From positions 62,001 through 126,000 of the forward strand of contig SVTT01000002.1 in assembly GCA_015063625.1 (NCBI GenBank): a DNA stretch of 64,000 bases. Reading direction: 5' to 3'. Below the pieces are notes generated by a model. That model was not told where the DNA came from, searched no databases, and saw only the letters and a program-made list of their open reading frames with translations. This DNA comes from Oscillospiraceae bacterium. GTDB taxonomy: Bacteria; Bacillota; Clostridia; Oscillospirales; CAG-272. Of the stretch, positions 52,045 to 60,730 are shown in pieces; positions within the stretch are counted from its first letter, which is position 1, and each line of letters opens with the position of its first letter. Made by a program: the position numbers and the translations under genes.

Positions 52045-52073
52045 TTGACTTCCTTCTTTTCTTGTGTTACAAT
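52045..52073 (+). promoter_or_regulatory. promoter of the phosphodiesterase gene
   Basis: TTGACT, 17 bases, TACAAT. Confidence 0.65.
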
Positions 52074-52124
52074 TGGACTTGGTAGCAATCGGATTGTTTG
52101 TAAGCCTGAAAAAGGAGAGCAGTG

Positions 52125-52931
52125 ATGAGTGTCTGGACACAAAGTGAAAAGAACATCTGGGTCGCGGCGCACCGTGGATGGTCTGCCGCGTATCCCGAAA
52201 ATACAATGCCGGCGTTTCGGGCGGCGGCGGAGCTGGGCGTCGATCAGATCGAGATCGACGTGCGCGTGACGCGTGACAACGAGCTTGTTGTCATTCACGA
52301 CGCGACGGTGGATCGGACCACTGACGGTACGGGTAAGGTGTGTGACAAGCTGCTTTCCGAGCTGAAAGCACTTGATGCAGGCTCTCACAAGGGAGCGCAA
52401 TTTTCTGGCACGAGGATCCCGACCTTCAAGGAATTTATGGACTACGTCAAGGATCTCCCGGAGATGACTCTGGACATCGAGCTCAAGGAGTATCCCACCG
52501 AAGGGCGCGAGATGCTCGCCTTTGACGTTTGTGACCGCGTGCTTGCCATAGTGGATGCATACGGTTATACCGACCGTGTGGTCATCAACACCTTCAGCGG
52601 CAAGCTGCATGAGTACATTCGGAATAAGTATGGCAAAAAGTACCGTCAGCACGTCTATTATCCGATCAGCCATCTCGGTGCCGTTACGCGCGATCCTTAC
52701 GAGTACGGCTATTGCTGCTGTATGTTTAAAACGACATACAGCGAGCTGAATATGGCAGAACGGTGTGAATTTGACCGTATGCGCAGCTATGGCGTGCAGC
52801 CATGGGCGGGTGCGTGCGTGAAGGATGAAAAGGGAGTGGATCTTGCCATTGCCAACGGTGCTGCCCTGATCACCTGTAACAACCCCGACACGGTGCTCCG
52901 TTTGCTCCGTGAAAAGGGATATCATTCATAA
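52125..52931 (+). CDS. glycerophosphodiester phosphodiesterase family protein
   Basis: Cytoplasmic GDPD-type TIM-barrel enzyme (268 residues) that hydrolyses glycerophosphodiesters from phospholipid turnover. Seen: VAAHRGWSAAYPENTMPAFRAAAELGVDQIEIDVRVTRDNELVVIHDATVDRTTDGTG, containing the catalytic histidines and the metal ligands E-x-D, and LDIELK. No signal peptide. I start at ATG 52125, seven bases after AAAGGAG, not at the GTG three bases earlier. Confidence 0.92.
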   Translation: MSVWTQSEKNIWVAAHRGWSAAYPENTMPAFRAAAELGVDQIEIDVRVTRDNELVVIHDATVDRTTDGTGKVCDKLLSELKALDAGSHKGAQFSGTRIPTFKEFMDYVKDLPEMTLDIELKEYPTEGREMLAFDVCDRVLAIVDAYGYTDRVVINTFSGKLHEYIRNKYGKKYRQHVYYPISHLGAVTRDPYEYGYCCCMFKTTYSELNMAERCEFDRMRSYGVQPWAGACVKDEKGVDLAIANGAALITCNNPDTVLRLLREKGYHS

Positions 52932-52990
52932 GGCTCTCAAAGCTTTTATGCGTGATATGATAATAACGGTCAATCCCTCGGAGGCATGCT

Positions 52991-53128
52991 ATGAAAAAAC
53001 TTTTCGGATTTAACGTTGAGTCGGATGAGTCGACACTTGACGGCGAGGAATTTGAAACGGCGGTTTTGGAATGCGACATTGCGCCTGTTCTTTCGCTGAC
53101 CGGCATTTCTCTTGCCGAGAAAGAATGA
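52991..53128 (+). CDS. 45-residue small protein of unknown function
   Basis: Too short for the ORF track. MKKLFGFNVESDESTLDGEE continues with FETAVLECDIAPVLSLTGISLAEKE. GGAGG lies six bases before the ATG, and the stop (TGA) overlaps the ATG of the transporter gene, a coupled arrangement. The peptide is acidic with one cysteine and no membrane segment. It could be a regulator, a leader peptide or a precursor peptide. Its reality is supported only by the ribosome binding site and overlap. Confidence 0.5.
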   Translation: MKKLFGFNVESDESTLDGEEFETAVLECDIAPVLSLTGISLAEKE

Positions 53129-54057
53129 GAGAGGAAAGCGCCTTGCAGATCAAATCAAATCCCGGTCGCCGTGTTGCCGTAGGGCGTGGCATGCTGATCC
53201 TTGCCATGTCGATCTTCGGTACCATCGGCATTTTCAGACGCCTTATTCCGTTGCCGTCCGGTCTCGTGGCACTGGTGCGAGCCACCATCGGTGCGATGTT
53301 CCTTCTTGCGCTGATCCTTGTCCGTCAAGGGGGATTTTCCCTTGCTACGGTCAAGAAGCATTGGCTGCCTCTTCTTTGCTCGGGCGCATTTCTCGGCTTT
53401 AATTGGGTGCTGTTGTTTGAGGCGTATAAGTATACCTCGGTCGCCACTGCCACGCTCTGCTATTACATGGCGCCTGTTCTGCTCATTTTCGCCGCCCCCT
53501 TGTTTCTCGGGGAACGTCTGACGGTCAAGCGCGTGCTTTGTGCCCTTACGGCACTGGGGGGGATGGTGCTGGTGTCGGGCGTCGCAGAGGTCGGATTTTC
53601 GGGACTTTCCGAGTGGAAGGGCATGCTTCTGGGGCTTGCGGCGGCGGTGCTTTACGCCGCGATCGTGACGGTCAATAAGAGAATGACCGACGTGCCTCCG
53701 CTTGATAAGACGCTGGTGCAGTTTCTTGTTTCGGTGGCGGTGCTTTTGCCCTATGTGCTGCTTTCCGAGGAGCTTTCATTTGCCCCCCTCTCGTGGCAGT
53801 CTGCGTTGCTGTTGATCGCCGTGGGCGTGGTACATACGGGGCTTGCATATGCCCTTTATTTCGGTGCCATTCCAAGACTTTCTGCGGGAACGGTGGCGAT
53901 CTACAGCTACATCGACCCCATCCTTGCCGTGGTGCTTTCGGCAGTTTTTTTGAAGGAATCCATGACCCTGTACGGTGTGATCGGTGCGGTGCTGATCCTC
54001 GCCTCGGCGCTGATCGGTGAATATCGGAGGGAAGAAAAACAGGAGGATCCAATATGA
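53125..54057 (+). CDS. EamA family (DMT superfamily) transporter
   Basis: Ten-helix permease of about 310 residues with two EamA repeats. Seen: GMLILAMSIFGTIGIFRRLIPLPSGLVALVRATIGAMFLLALIL in repeat one, GFNWVLLFEAYKYTSVATATLCYYMAPVLLIFAAPLFLGERLT, and GLAYALYFGAIPRLSAGTVAIYSYIDPILAVVLSAVFLKESMT in repeat two. Probably exports small metabolites; substrate unknown. ATG 53125 overlaps the previous stop (ATGA). A TTG at 53143 after GAGAGGAAAG is a possible alternative. Confidence 0.88.
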   Translation: MREESALQIKSNPGRRVAVGRGMLILAMSIFGTIGIFRRLIPLPSGLVALVRATIGAMFLLALILVRQGGFSLATVKKHWLPLLCSGAFLGFNWVLLFEAYKYTSVATATLCYYMAPVLLIFAAPLFLGERLTVKRVLCALTALGGMVLVSGVAEVGFSGLSEWKGMLLGLAAAVLYAAIVTVNKRMTDVPPLDKTLVQFLVSVAVLLPYVLLSEELSFAPLSWQSALLLIAVGVVHTGLAYALYFGAIPRLSAGTVAIYSYIDPILAVVLSAVFLKESMTLYGVIGAVLILASALIGEYRREEKQEDPI

Positions 54058-54890
54058 AAAAAAGAGCTTTGATCGTTTCAGATACACATTATTGTCACGT
54101 GGACTGGTATGGTGTCGATTCTGCCGAGCGCATGAGACGCTTGATGCGGCATATCAACGAGGAGTATGAGAAGGACCCCTTTGAGGTCATTCTGTTTCTC
54201 GGCGATCTGTCACTTGACCATTGGCGTTGGCAAACAAAGGGCTGCTATCTGAAGGAGGGCAGAAGCCGCACCGGGGAATTCGTTAAGGAATTTTGCCCCG
54301 AGCTGCCCGATGTCCCCGTCTATATGATCGCGGGCAACCATGAGCAGTACGGTGAGGAGATGTGGCGCAGCCTTACGGGCTGTGGGAGAAGTGCCGTTGT
54401 ACCGTTTGGCGACGTGTTGCTGGTTCTTTATGACAGCTACTGTGCCGATCTCGATCCTACCGAGCACAGCGACGGCACCTATACACCGATCCCCGTGGCA
54501 CAGATCCGCGCGGTGATGGACGCGCACCCCGACAAAAGGATCGTCCTCGCCTCTCATCATTTCGATATTGCCAAGGAGGGGGACGAGGCGCGGGAGCTGC
54601 TGCTTGATCCGCGTGTGCTCTGTCTGTTTTGCGGCCATTCCCACGCAGCAAATGTGACCGTTTTGCCGGAGGAATGGGGAGAAAAGCGGGTGATCCGCAC
54701 GGGCAACTATTCCTATTACGGGAAAAGTGACCGCGACATACTGAAATACATGTGGGGCTTCCGCGATCTGTATCTGGATGAGGGCGTGCTTTGGTCGCGC
54801 TACATCGTGCCCGAGAACGAGGTCGTTCTTGATGGCGAGCGCGTGCAGGTCCCCGCTGCATATCAGAACGGTGTCGAGATCCGATTTTAA
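54054..54890 (+). CDS. calcineurin-like metallophosphoesterase
   Basis: 278 residues with the standard two-metal phosphoesterase motifs: SDTHY (D and H), FLGDLSLDHW, AGNHEQYG, ASHHFD and FCGHSHAANV. Substrate unknown. The start overlaps the transporter stop by four bases. Last gene of this small operon. Confidence 0.9.
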   Translation: MKKRALIVSDTHYCHVDWYGVDSAERMRRLMRHINEEYEKDPFEVILFLGDLSLDHWRWQTKGCYLKEGRSRTGEFVKEFCPELPDVPVYMIAGNHEQYGEEMWRSLTGCGRSAVVPFGDVLLVLYDSYCADLDPTEHSDGTYTPIPVAQIRAVMDAHPDKRIVLASHHFDIAKEGDEARELLLDPRVLCLFCGHSHAANVTVLPEEWGEKRVIRTGNYSYYGKSDRDILKYMWGFRDLYLDEGVLWSRYIVPENEVVLDGERVQVPAAYQNGVEIRF

Positions 54891-54892
54891 GC

Positions 54893-54930
54893 AAGAGGCA
54901 CCGCAGGGCTCAGCCCTGCGGTGCCTCTTT
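54893..54930. terminator. terminator between converging genes
   Basis: AGAGGCACCGCAGGGCT-C-AGCCCTGCGGTGCCTCT followed by TTTGG. Confidence 0.85.
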
Positions 54931-54941
54931 TGGTCTGATGA

Positions 54942-55724
54942 TCAATTCTGCAAGGGGACCAGCCTCGGCTCACCGATGTAGTTGAGTCCGTAGCGCTTGA
55001 CCATCTCCATCGCAGTGGGCAGGGAGGCAATGTCACCCGCAGCCCTTGCGTTGTGTGCGTCAAAGCCGAAGGTCACGGGGGCGCCCATCTCGCCCGCGAT
55101 CTGCCAGAAGCGTGTCATCTTGAGGGGGTAGTGACGCCCCTCGCGGATGCCGAGAAAATTGATCTCAAGAGGGGTGTTGGTTTCGATTGCTGCGCGGCAG
55201 GTGCGTTCGACCTCGCGACGGTAAATGTTGTCATCTCTTGTGTAGCGCATCAGATCGGGGTGCGCGATATAGGTGAATACACCGCGCTTCATCGCGGCGA
55301 CCAGGCAGTCGGTGTATTCGATCAGGCGCGCGGGATCCTCGGTGGGTAGAGAGGGGCGCGTGTCTGTGACCTGCTCGTTTGCGATGAAATGCTGTCCGAG
55401 GATGAGATATTCTGCCCCTGCCCTTGTGGCGATGTCAAGCATTTCATCAAAATAGGCAGGGTAGTATTCCATCTCAAAGCCGATGTGGATCGAGATCCGG
55501 TCGCGAAATTCCTCGCGCAGAGCGCAAAGGGTGTCAAAATAATCCTTTACAAGACGCATGGGCACGCGGTAGAAGGACTCATGCCCGTCGGGAAAGATAA
55601 AGGGGGCGTGGTCCGAAAAGCCAAGGTGACGGATGCCCGCCTCGATGGCTTTTTGGATATAGCTGCGCTCGTTGTCCGTGGCGTGCATGCAGCGAAAGGT
55701 GTGGGTATGATAATTATAGTCCAT
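54942..55724 (-). CDS. hisK: histidinol-phosphatase, PHP family
   Basis: PHP-domain phosphatase (260 residues) of the HisK/HisJ group, which removes phosphate from histidinol phosphate. Seen: YNYHTHTFRCMHATDNERSYIQKAIEAGIRHLGFSDHAPF, GFEMEYYP, LGQHFI, IAHPDL, LEINFLG and FGFDAHNA, giving all PHP metal ligands. The start is at the ATG ending at 55724 after AGAGGTC; the upstream track extension crosses the promoter. No other his gene is nearby, so it may act on other small phosphate esters. Confidence 0.88.
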   Translation of the reverse strand: MDYNYHTHTFRCMHATDNERSYIQKAIEAGIRHLGFSDHAPFIFPDGHESFYRVPMRLVKDYFDTLCALREEFRDRISIHIGFEMEYYPAYFDEMLDIATRAGAEYLILGQHFIANEQVTDTRPSLPTEDPARLIEYTDCLVAAMKRGVFTYIAHPDLMRYTRDDNIYRREVERTCRAAIETNTPLEINFLGIREGRHYPLKMTRFWQIAGEMGAPVTFGFDAHNARAAGDIASLPTAMEMVKRYGLNYIGEPRLVPLQN

Positions 55725-55754
55725 ATAAGACCTCTTTTCAATGTTACTCTCAAC

Positions 55755-55783
55755 ATTATAGTATACCCCGCAGAAAAAGTCAA
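55755..55783 (-). promoter_or_regulatory. promoter of the histidinol-phosphatase gene
   Basis: On the minus strand TTGACT, 17 bases, TATAAT. The -35 box lies in one arm of an 11-bp inverted repeat (55774-55799). Confidence 0.7.
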
Positions 55784-55799
55784 TCGGAATTGACTTTTT
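55774..55799. promoter_or_regulatory. operator-like inverted repeat over the -35 box
   Basis: AAAAAGTCAAT-CGGA-ATTGACTTTTT, a perfect 11-bp dyad that also places a TTGACT on the other strand. It could bind a dimeric regulator of the phosphatase gene. Confidence 0.4.
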
Positions 55800-55870
55800 G
55801 ATTATTTTAACAAAAGTGCGACGGAAAGGGGGGATCGGTTTGCGAAAATCGTGAAATTTGTGATTTGCTC

Positions 55871-55899
55871 TTGCAAAAAGTATTTTTATGTTGTATAAT
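55871..55899 (+). promoter_or_regulatory. promoter of guaB
   Basis: TTGCAA, 17 bases, TATAAT, about 65 bases before the guaB start. Confidence 0.7.
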
Positions 55900-55965
55900 A
55901 ATAGAAATATCACGCGCGACGGGGATAGCGCCGCACGGAGCGATGAAAGCAAAGGAGATTTAGCA

Positions 55966-57468
55966 ATGGCATTTTATTATGCAGAACCCTCTCATACCTT
56001 TAACGAATATCTGCTGGTTCCCGGGTATTCCTCCAGTGAGTGTATTCCTGCCAATGTTTCTTTGAAAACACCCCTTGTTCGTTATAAGCGCGGAGAGGAA
56101 GCGGCGATCTCCCTGAACATTCCGCTTGTGTCTGCCATTATGCAGTCGGTGTCGGGTGACCGCCTTGCCGTGGCACTCGCACAGGAGGGTGGCGTCTCCT
56201 TCATTTACGGCTCGCAATCCATCGAGGATGAGGCGGCAATGGTTGCCAAGGTCAAGGGCTTTAAGGCGGGCTTTGTGCGCAGTGACTCCAATCTGCGTCC
56301 CGATCAGACCCTTGCTGACGTGCTGGCACTCAAGGAGGCAAGCGGTCACTCCACCGTTGCCATCACCGAGGACGGAACTCCCAACGGCAAGCTGCTCGGC
56401 ATCGTGACGGGCAGAGATTACCGCGTGAGCCGCATGTCCACCGATGAAAGGATCGCCACCTTCATGACCCCTCTTGAAAAGCTGATCACCGCACCTGAGG
56501 GCACCACGCTGAAGGAGGCAAACGATATCATCTGGGATAACAAGCTCAACTCCTTGCCCATCGTGAGCAAGGATGGCAAGCTTTGCTATTTCGTGTTCCG
56601 TAAGGATTACGATCAGCACAAGAAGAACCCCATGGAGCTTTTGGATGCACAAAAACGCTATATCGTGGGCGCGGGTATCAATACCCGTGACTATGAAACG
56701 CGTATTCCCGCACTGCTGGAGGCGGGTGCTGACGTGCTTTGCATCGACTCCTCCGAGGGCTATTCCGAGTGGCAGAAGCGCACCATTGCCTTCGTCCGCG
56801 AGAAGTACGGCGACAGCGTTAAGATCGGAGCAGGCAATGTTGTTGACGGTGAGGGCTTCCGCTTCCTTGCCGATTGTGGTGCTGACTTTATCAAGGTCGG
56901 TATCGGCGGCGGCTCGATCTGTATTACCCGTGAAACCAAGGGCATCGGCCGCGGTCAGGCTACGGCGCTGATCGACGTGTGCCGCGCCCGCGACGAATAT
57001 TTCAAGGAAACCGGTATTTACGTTCCCGTCTGCTCGGACGGTGGCGTCGTTCATGACCATCACATGACGCTTGCACTTGCCATGGGCGCCGATTTCATCA
57101 TGCTGGGTCGCTATTTCGCTCGCTTTGACGAAAGCCCCACGGCGAAGGTCAATGTCAACGGTACGCTGATGAAGGAGTACTGGGGCGAGGGCAGCAATCG
57201 CGCTCGTAACTGGCAGCGCTACGACCTCGGCGGCAGCGCCAAGCTCTCCTTTGAGGAGGGTGTGGATTCCTATGTGCCTTATGCAGGCAAGCTGTCGGAC
57301 AACGTGCAGCAAAGCCTTGCCAAGGTGCGCTCCACCATGTGTAACTGCGGTGCACTCTCGATTCCCGAGCTGCAGGAGAAGGCAAAGCTGACGCTTGTTT
57401 CCTCTGTCAGCATTGTGGAGGGTGGCGCGCACGACGTGCTCCTCAAAACCAGTAATAAGCAGGTATAA
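55966..57468 (+). CDS. guaB: IMP dehydrogenase
   Basis: Oxidises IMP to XMP, the committed step to GMP. 500 residues from ATG 55966 after AAAGGAGATTTAGCA. Seen: N-terminal barrel start [15 protein letters not shown], two CBS domains (about residues 95-220), [12 protein letters not shown] in place of the usual DSxxGxS, the active-site loop [26 protein letters not shown] with the catalytic cysteine, and [36 protein letters not shown]. It takes the IMP made by the pur operon. Confidence 0.93.
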   Translation: MAFYYAEPSHTFNEYLLVPGYSSSECIPANVSLKTPLVRYKRGEEAAISLNIPLVSAIMQSVSGDRLAVALAQEGGVSFIYGSQSIEDEAAMVAKVKGFKAGFVRSDSNLRPDQTLADVLALKEASGHSTVAITEDGTPNGKLLGIVTGRDYRVSRMSTDERIATFMTPLEKLITAPEGTTLKEANDIIWDNKLNSLPIVSKDGKLCYFVFRKDYDQHKKNPMELLDAQKRYIVGAGINTRDYETRIPALLEAGADVLCIDSSEGYSEWQKRTIAFVREKYGDSVKIGAGNVVDGEGFRFLADCGADFIKVGIGGGSICITRETKGIGRGQATALIDVCRARDEYFKETGIYVPVCSDGGVVHDHHMTLALAMGADFIMLGRYFARFDESPTAKVNVNGTLMKEYWGEGSNRARNWQRYDLGGSAKLSFEEGVDSYVPYAGKLSDNVQQSLAKVRSTMCNCGALSIPELQEKAKLTLVSSVSIVEGGAHDVLLKTSNKQV

Positions 57469-57476
57469 GCCTGTGC

Positions 57477-57505
57477 AAAAGGTCGGGCGTATGCCCGACT
57501 TTTTG
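57477..57505 (+). terminator. terminator after guaB
   Basis: AAAAGGTCGGGC-GTAT-GCCCGACTTTTT. Confidence 0.85.
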
Positions 57506-57527
57506 ATATGAAGGAGGCTTGATTTTT

Positions 57528-58100
57528 ATGAAATTGCTTGAAGATAAGATCCTTTCCGATGGAAAAATACTTGAGGGTGACGTGCTGAAGGTGGATCATT
57601 TTCTCAACCATCAGATCGATGTGCTGCTTCTTGATGAGCTCGGTCAGGAGCTTTCCCGTCGCTTTCTCGATGCGGGCGTGACCAAGGTGCTCACCATCGA
57701 AGCCTCGGGCATTGCTGTCGCCTGCCTTGTGGCACGGCAATTAAGGGTGCCGATGCTTTTTGCCAAAAAAATGAAGCATGGCGCTGCCCAAGAACATTTG
57801 CTCTCCTGCTCGGTCGAGGCATCTGCCGGCAAGCACCCCTATGATGTTGTGGTGTCAAGGGAATATCTTCGTGCAGAGGATAAGGTGCTGGTGATCGATG
57901 ATTTTCTGGCAAAGGGGGACGCCCTCCGTGCCTTGATCGGGCTGATCGAGCAGTCGGGCGCAGAGCTTGTCGGCTGCGGCATCGTCATTGAACGGGCTTT
58001 TCAGGGCGGAGGTGACGATCTGCGCGCAAAGGGTGTGCGCATTGAGTCGCTTGCCAAGATCGCCTCTATGAGCGTGGCAGAGGGCATTACCTTTTGCTGA
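57528..58100 (+). CDS. xpt: xanthine phosphoribosyltransferase
   Basis: Salvage enzyme converting xanthine and PRPP to XMP, 190 residues. Seen: MKLLEDKILSDGKILEGDVLKVDHFLNHQIDV, TIEASGIAVACLVARQLRVPMLFAKK, and the PRPP motif KVLVIDDFLAKGDALRALIGLIEQSGA. AAGGAGG precedes ATG 57528. Next to guaB it forms a guanine-nucleotide branch, but a terminator separates them. No purine riboswitch is seen upstream. Confidence 0.94.
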   Translation: MKLLEDKILSDGKILEGDVLKVDHFLNHQIDVLLLDELGQELSRRFLDAGVTKVLTIEASGIAVACLVARQLRVPMLFAKKMKHGAAQEHLLSCSVEASAGKHPYDVVVSREYLRAEDKVLVIDDFLAKGDALRALIGLIEQSGAELVGCGIVIERAFQGGGDDLRAKGVRIESLAKIASMSVAEGITFC

Positions 58101-58121
58101 ATCGTATGCGTGCAAATGTAC

Positions 58122-58171
58122 AACAAAAGCAGACACGGTGGCTGAATGAGTCTCTGTGTCTGCTTTTTTGT
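58122..58171 (+). terminator. terminator after xpt
   Basis: ACAAAAGCAGACAC ... GTGTCTGCTTTTTTGT, a 14-bp stem with a long loop and T-run. Confidence 0.8.
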
Positions 58172-58280
58172 CCAAATTTTTTATTGGCAGGGAAGGAGCG
58201 ATCGGACCAGAGGGGTATTGTTGGAATGCATGCGCAGAAGGGTAAAAAAGCAAGAACCATTCGGTCTTGTCGGATGTCGT

Positions 58281-58308
58281 ATATGTCTGTCGAAAATACG
58301 CATATAAT
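58281..58308 (+). promoter_or_regulatory. sporulation-type promoter of the collagen-like gene
   Basis: ATA at 58281, 17 bases, CATATAAT at 58301-58308. This fits a sigma-E/sigma-K style promoter (ATA, then CATA--T) as expected for a spore-surface gene, though TATAAT at the same place could also serve sigma-A. Confidence 0.45.
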
Positions 58309-58350
58309 GGAATGGTGTTTCACCCCAAATCCGAAAAAGGAGGAAATGAT

Positions 58351-59199
58351 ATGAACAAGCAAAATCCATTGATGAGAAACGCCGATCGCCACTGCTGCAA
58401 ATGTAGCTCCAATGGCTGTAACGGTCAAAAGTTCAGCTGTGATAACGATAAAGAGAAGGATCGGTGTGAGGTCTGTCCGCCGGGCCCGCGAGGACCACAG
58501 GGTCCACGGGGACTTCAAGGTCCTGCAGGTCCGCGAGGACCACAGGGCCTTGCGGGAGAGAGCGGTCCTATGGGTCCGCAGGGTCCCGCCGGCGAAAGGG
58601 GCTTCACGGGTCCTCGAGGTCCTGTCGGCGCCACCGGTCCTATTGGACCCATAGGCCCCGCAGGACCTCAAGGACCTGCCGGTGAAGCAGGTCCCGCAGG
58701 AGAAGCAGGCCCCACAGGACCGCAAGGTCCTGCCGGCGAAGCAGGTCCCGCAGGACCTCAAGGCCCTGCCGGAGGTGTATTGAGCTATGCCGACTTTTAT
58801 GCGTTGATGCCGCCCGATAACGCGGCAACGGTTGCTCCTGGTACGGACGTCAGCTTCCCGCAGAATGGGCCGATCGCCAATACAAATATCGGGCGACTCG
58901 GTCCGTCCTCGTTCAATCTTGGTCCGATCGGCACCTATCAGGTCCTGTTTCAGGTGGGTGTGGCCGAGGCAGGACAGTTGATCCTGACCTTGAACGGTCA
59001 GGACCTGCCCCAAACCGTGGTAGGGCGTGCCACAGGAACGTCACAGATCGTGGGAATGGCGATTGTGACGACCGCGACGGTCAACTCAGTCCTCACGGTT
59101 CGCAACCCTGCGGGAAACGCTGCCGCGCTTACCATCACGCCCCTCGGAGGGGGAACGCGCCCCGTTTCCGCGCATCTGGTGATCACACAGATCCAATGA
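58351..59199 (+). CDS. collagen-like spore-surface type protein (BclA-like)
   Basis: 282 residues. The N terminus is cysteine-rich ([29 protein letters not shown]) and has no signal peptide. About 33 Gly-X-Y triplets follow (residues 43-142, e.g. [16 protein letters not shown]), predicting a collagen-type triple helix. The last 140 residues ([16 protein letters not shown]..., [40 protein letters not shown]...) form a jelly-roll BclA-like trimerisation domain. Such proteins make the hair-like nap of exosporia. AAAGGAGG precedes the ATG; the track start lies in the promoter. Confidence 0.88.
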   Translation: MNKQNPLMRNADRHCCKCSSNGCNGQKFSCDNDKEKDRCEVCPPGPRGPQGPRGLQGPAGPRGPQGLAGESGPMGPQGPAGERGFTGPRGPVGATGPIGPIGPAGPQGPAGEAGPAGEAGPTGPQGPAGEAGPAGPQGPAGGVLSYADFYALMPPDNAATVAPGTDVSFPQNGPIANTNIGRLGPSSFNLGPIGTYQVLFQVGVAEAGQLILTLNGQDLPQTVVGRATGTSQIVGMAIVTTATVNSVLTVRNPAGNAAALTITPLGGGTRPVSAHLVITQIQ

Positions 59200-59246
59200 G
59201 GCAAGTGCGTTTACGGTGCTCCTGCTTTTAACAGATGATAAAGAAG

Positions 59247-59285
59247 CTGTACCGCTCTGCTTTTGCGGAGCGGTACAGCCTTTTG
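59247..59285 (+). terminator. terminator after the collagen-like gene
   Basis: GCTGTACCGCTC-TGCTTTTGCG-GAGCGGTACAGC followed by CTTTTG. Confidence 0.75.
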
Positions 59286-59413
59286 ATAGCTAATGCTGCT
59301 TTTGGGGCTTTGACCGGTCATGTATCTTGGCTTGGTCGAGAATCTTCTGCGACATGGTGGCATTGCCCAACCTTGTAGTGTGTCTGTCAGATCGCACGGA
59401 CGGCATCTTTCTA
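59286..59413. other. intergenic stretch without recognisable features
   Basis: Between the collagen-like gene terminator and the promoter of the ADP-ribosylglycohydrolase gene. No gene, repeat or signal was recognised. Confidence 0.3.
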
Positions 59414-59442
59414 TTGTATTTCGGTGCTATCTGCGGTATAAT
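59414..59442 (+). promoter_or_regulatory. promoter of the ADP-ribosylglycohydrolase gene
   Basis: TTGTAT, 17 bases, TATAAT. It predicts a transcript start near 59449 and a leader of about 180 bases. Confidence 0.65.
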
Positions 59443-59448
59443 GTAGTA

Positions 59449-59631
59449 GGAGTGACGCAACGCGGCATAAGCCGTAGCAGGTACGGGTATTTGCCGAGAG
59501 AGCGGCGGGCCCTCCCGTACGGGGGAAGCCGATTGCGACGCACGGGCAAAGCGACCGTGCAAAGGAGAAGGTGCCACTGTGCGCGAGAATCGGACAGAAG
59601 CACTTGGTGAGAGCGAAAAAGGGGGAAGAGT
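59449..59631 (+). ncRNA. candidate structured leader RNA (unknown class)
   Basis: GC-rich 5' leader with several nested helices: CGGC-ATAA-GCCG, GTACGGG (59481-59487) with CCCGTAC (59514-59520) enclosing GCCG-AGAGAG-CGGC, then CCGATT (59529) with AATCGG (59588) enclosing GCACGG-GCAAAGCGA-CCGTGC. No matching riboswitch class is known to me. It could be a regulatory RNA; the evidence is only foldability and length. Confidence 0.4.
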
Positions 59632-60618
59632 ATGGAGGAAATGGTTGAAAAGCTGAAGGCGGTCATGCTGGGGCACGCCGTGGGGGATGCACTGGGTGTT
59701 CCCGTGGAATTTTGCACCCGTGAAGCATTGGATTCTGATCCTGTCACCGATATGCGCGGATTCGGGACTCATTCGGTTCCTGCCGGTGCGTGGTCAGACG
59801 ATACCTCGATGTCCCTTGCCGCACTGGACGCCCTGTGCGAGGGCGAGGTGGATTACGATGCGATCATGCAAAATTTTGTGCGCTGGCATCTGGATGCGAA
59901 ATACACCTCAACAGATTCGGTTTTTGACGTTGGCAGATGCTGTAGCTGTGCCGTCATCAATTATTTCGCTGCCACCGACGGTGTATCGGGCGCCATGGAG
60001 CGCTCGCGAGCCTTTGATTTTGGCTTTGAGGGCGAGGGCTCGAACGGAAACGGATCGCTGATGCGCATCCACCCCTTCGTGCTTTATGCACACGCAAGGC
60101 AACTGCCGTTTGTAACGTGGCGTGAGCTGATAGATAACGGCTCTCGCCTCACCCACGCACACGAGCGCTCCCGTGTAGGATGTCTGATCTATGCCTTTGT
60201 GCTGATGCACCTGTTGAACGAGCCGCGTAAGGATACGATCGACCTCGCGCTGCGCCGTGCCGAGTGCGAGCTGTGCGATCACCCGGAGCTTGCTCATTAC
60301 AAGCGCATTTTTGATCCGGGCTTTGCGAAAATACCCCGAAGCGATATCAAAAGCAGCGGTTACGTAGTAGATACACTGGAGGCGGCGCTTTGGTGTCTGC
60401 TCACCACCGATAGCTATCGGGAATGTGTTTTGAAAGCCGTCAATCTCGGTGCAGATACCGATACGGTCGCTGCCGTGGCAGGTGGCGTTGCAGGTGCACT
60501 CTATGGCTATGAAGCCATTCCACAGGAATGGCTTGGGACGCTCCTTCGCCGTGATGATATCACGGCGCTGTGCACCCATGCCGCCGGGTGTTGGATGGGA
60601 TTCGCAGACCGATCATGA
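59632..60618 (+). CDS. ADP-ribosylglycohydrolase family protein
   Basis: DraG-like hydrolase (328 residues) removing ADP-ribose from proteins or other targets. Seen: LKAVMLGHAVGDALGVPVEF, the magnesium-binding GAWSDDTSMSLAALDAL, GNGSLMRIHPFVLY, LTHAHERSRVG and VNLGADTDTVAAVAGGVAGALYG, all ligands of the dinuclear site. No nitrogenase or ADP-ribosyltransferase gene is nearby, so the target is unknown. GGGGGAAGAGT precedes the ATG. Confidence 0.9.
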   Translation: MEEMVEKLKAVMLGHAVGDALGVPVEFCTREALDSDPVTDMRGFGTHSVPAGAWSDDTSMSLAALDALCEGEVDYDAIMQNFVRWHLDAKYTSTDSVFDVGRCCSCAVINYFAATDGVSGAMERSRAFDFGFEGEGSNGNGSLMRIHPFVLYAHARQLPFVTWRELIDNGSRLTHAHERSRVGCLIYAFVLMHLLNEPRKDTIDLALRRAECELCDHPELAHYKRIFDPGFAKIPRSDIKSSGYVVDTLEAALWCLLTTDSYRECVLKAVNLGADTDTVAAVAGGVAGALYGYEAIPQEWLGTLLRRDDITALCTHAAGCWMGFADRS

Positions 60619-60730
60619 AGAAGCAAGCTTTTGTGTTTGAGATCTTTTGTACCCTGCTATAGCGAAAAAAGGCACGTAACGGGTGCAGGGAATCTATGTG
60701 CGATAGAGATTTGTGGGAGGAGAGATCGTT

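Noticed and set aside
59521-59593. Possible cobalamin riboswitch (GGGGGAAGCC... and GCCACTGTG)
   Set aside because: Fragments resemble the B12 core, but order and spacing do not match, the 3' B12 box is missing and the downstream gene is not B12-related.
59320-59610. 96-residue ORF upstream of the ADP-ribosylglycohydrolase gene
   Set aside because: It crosses the promoter, is arginine-rich as expected from random GC-rich sequence, and lacks a ribosome binding site.
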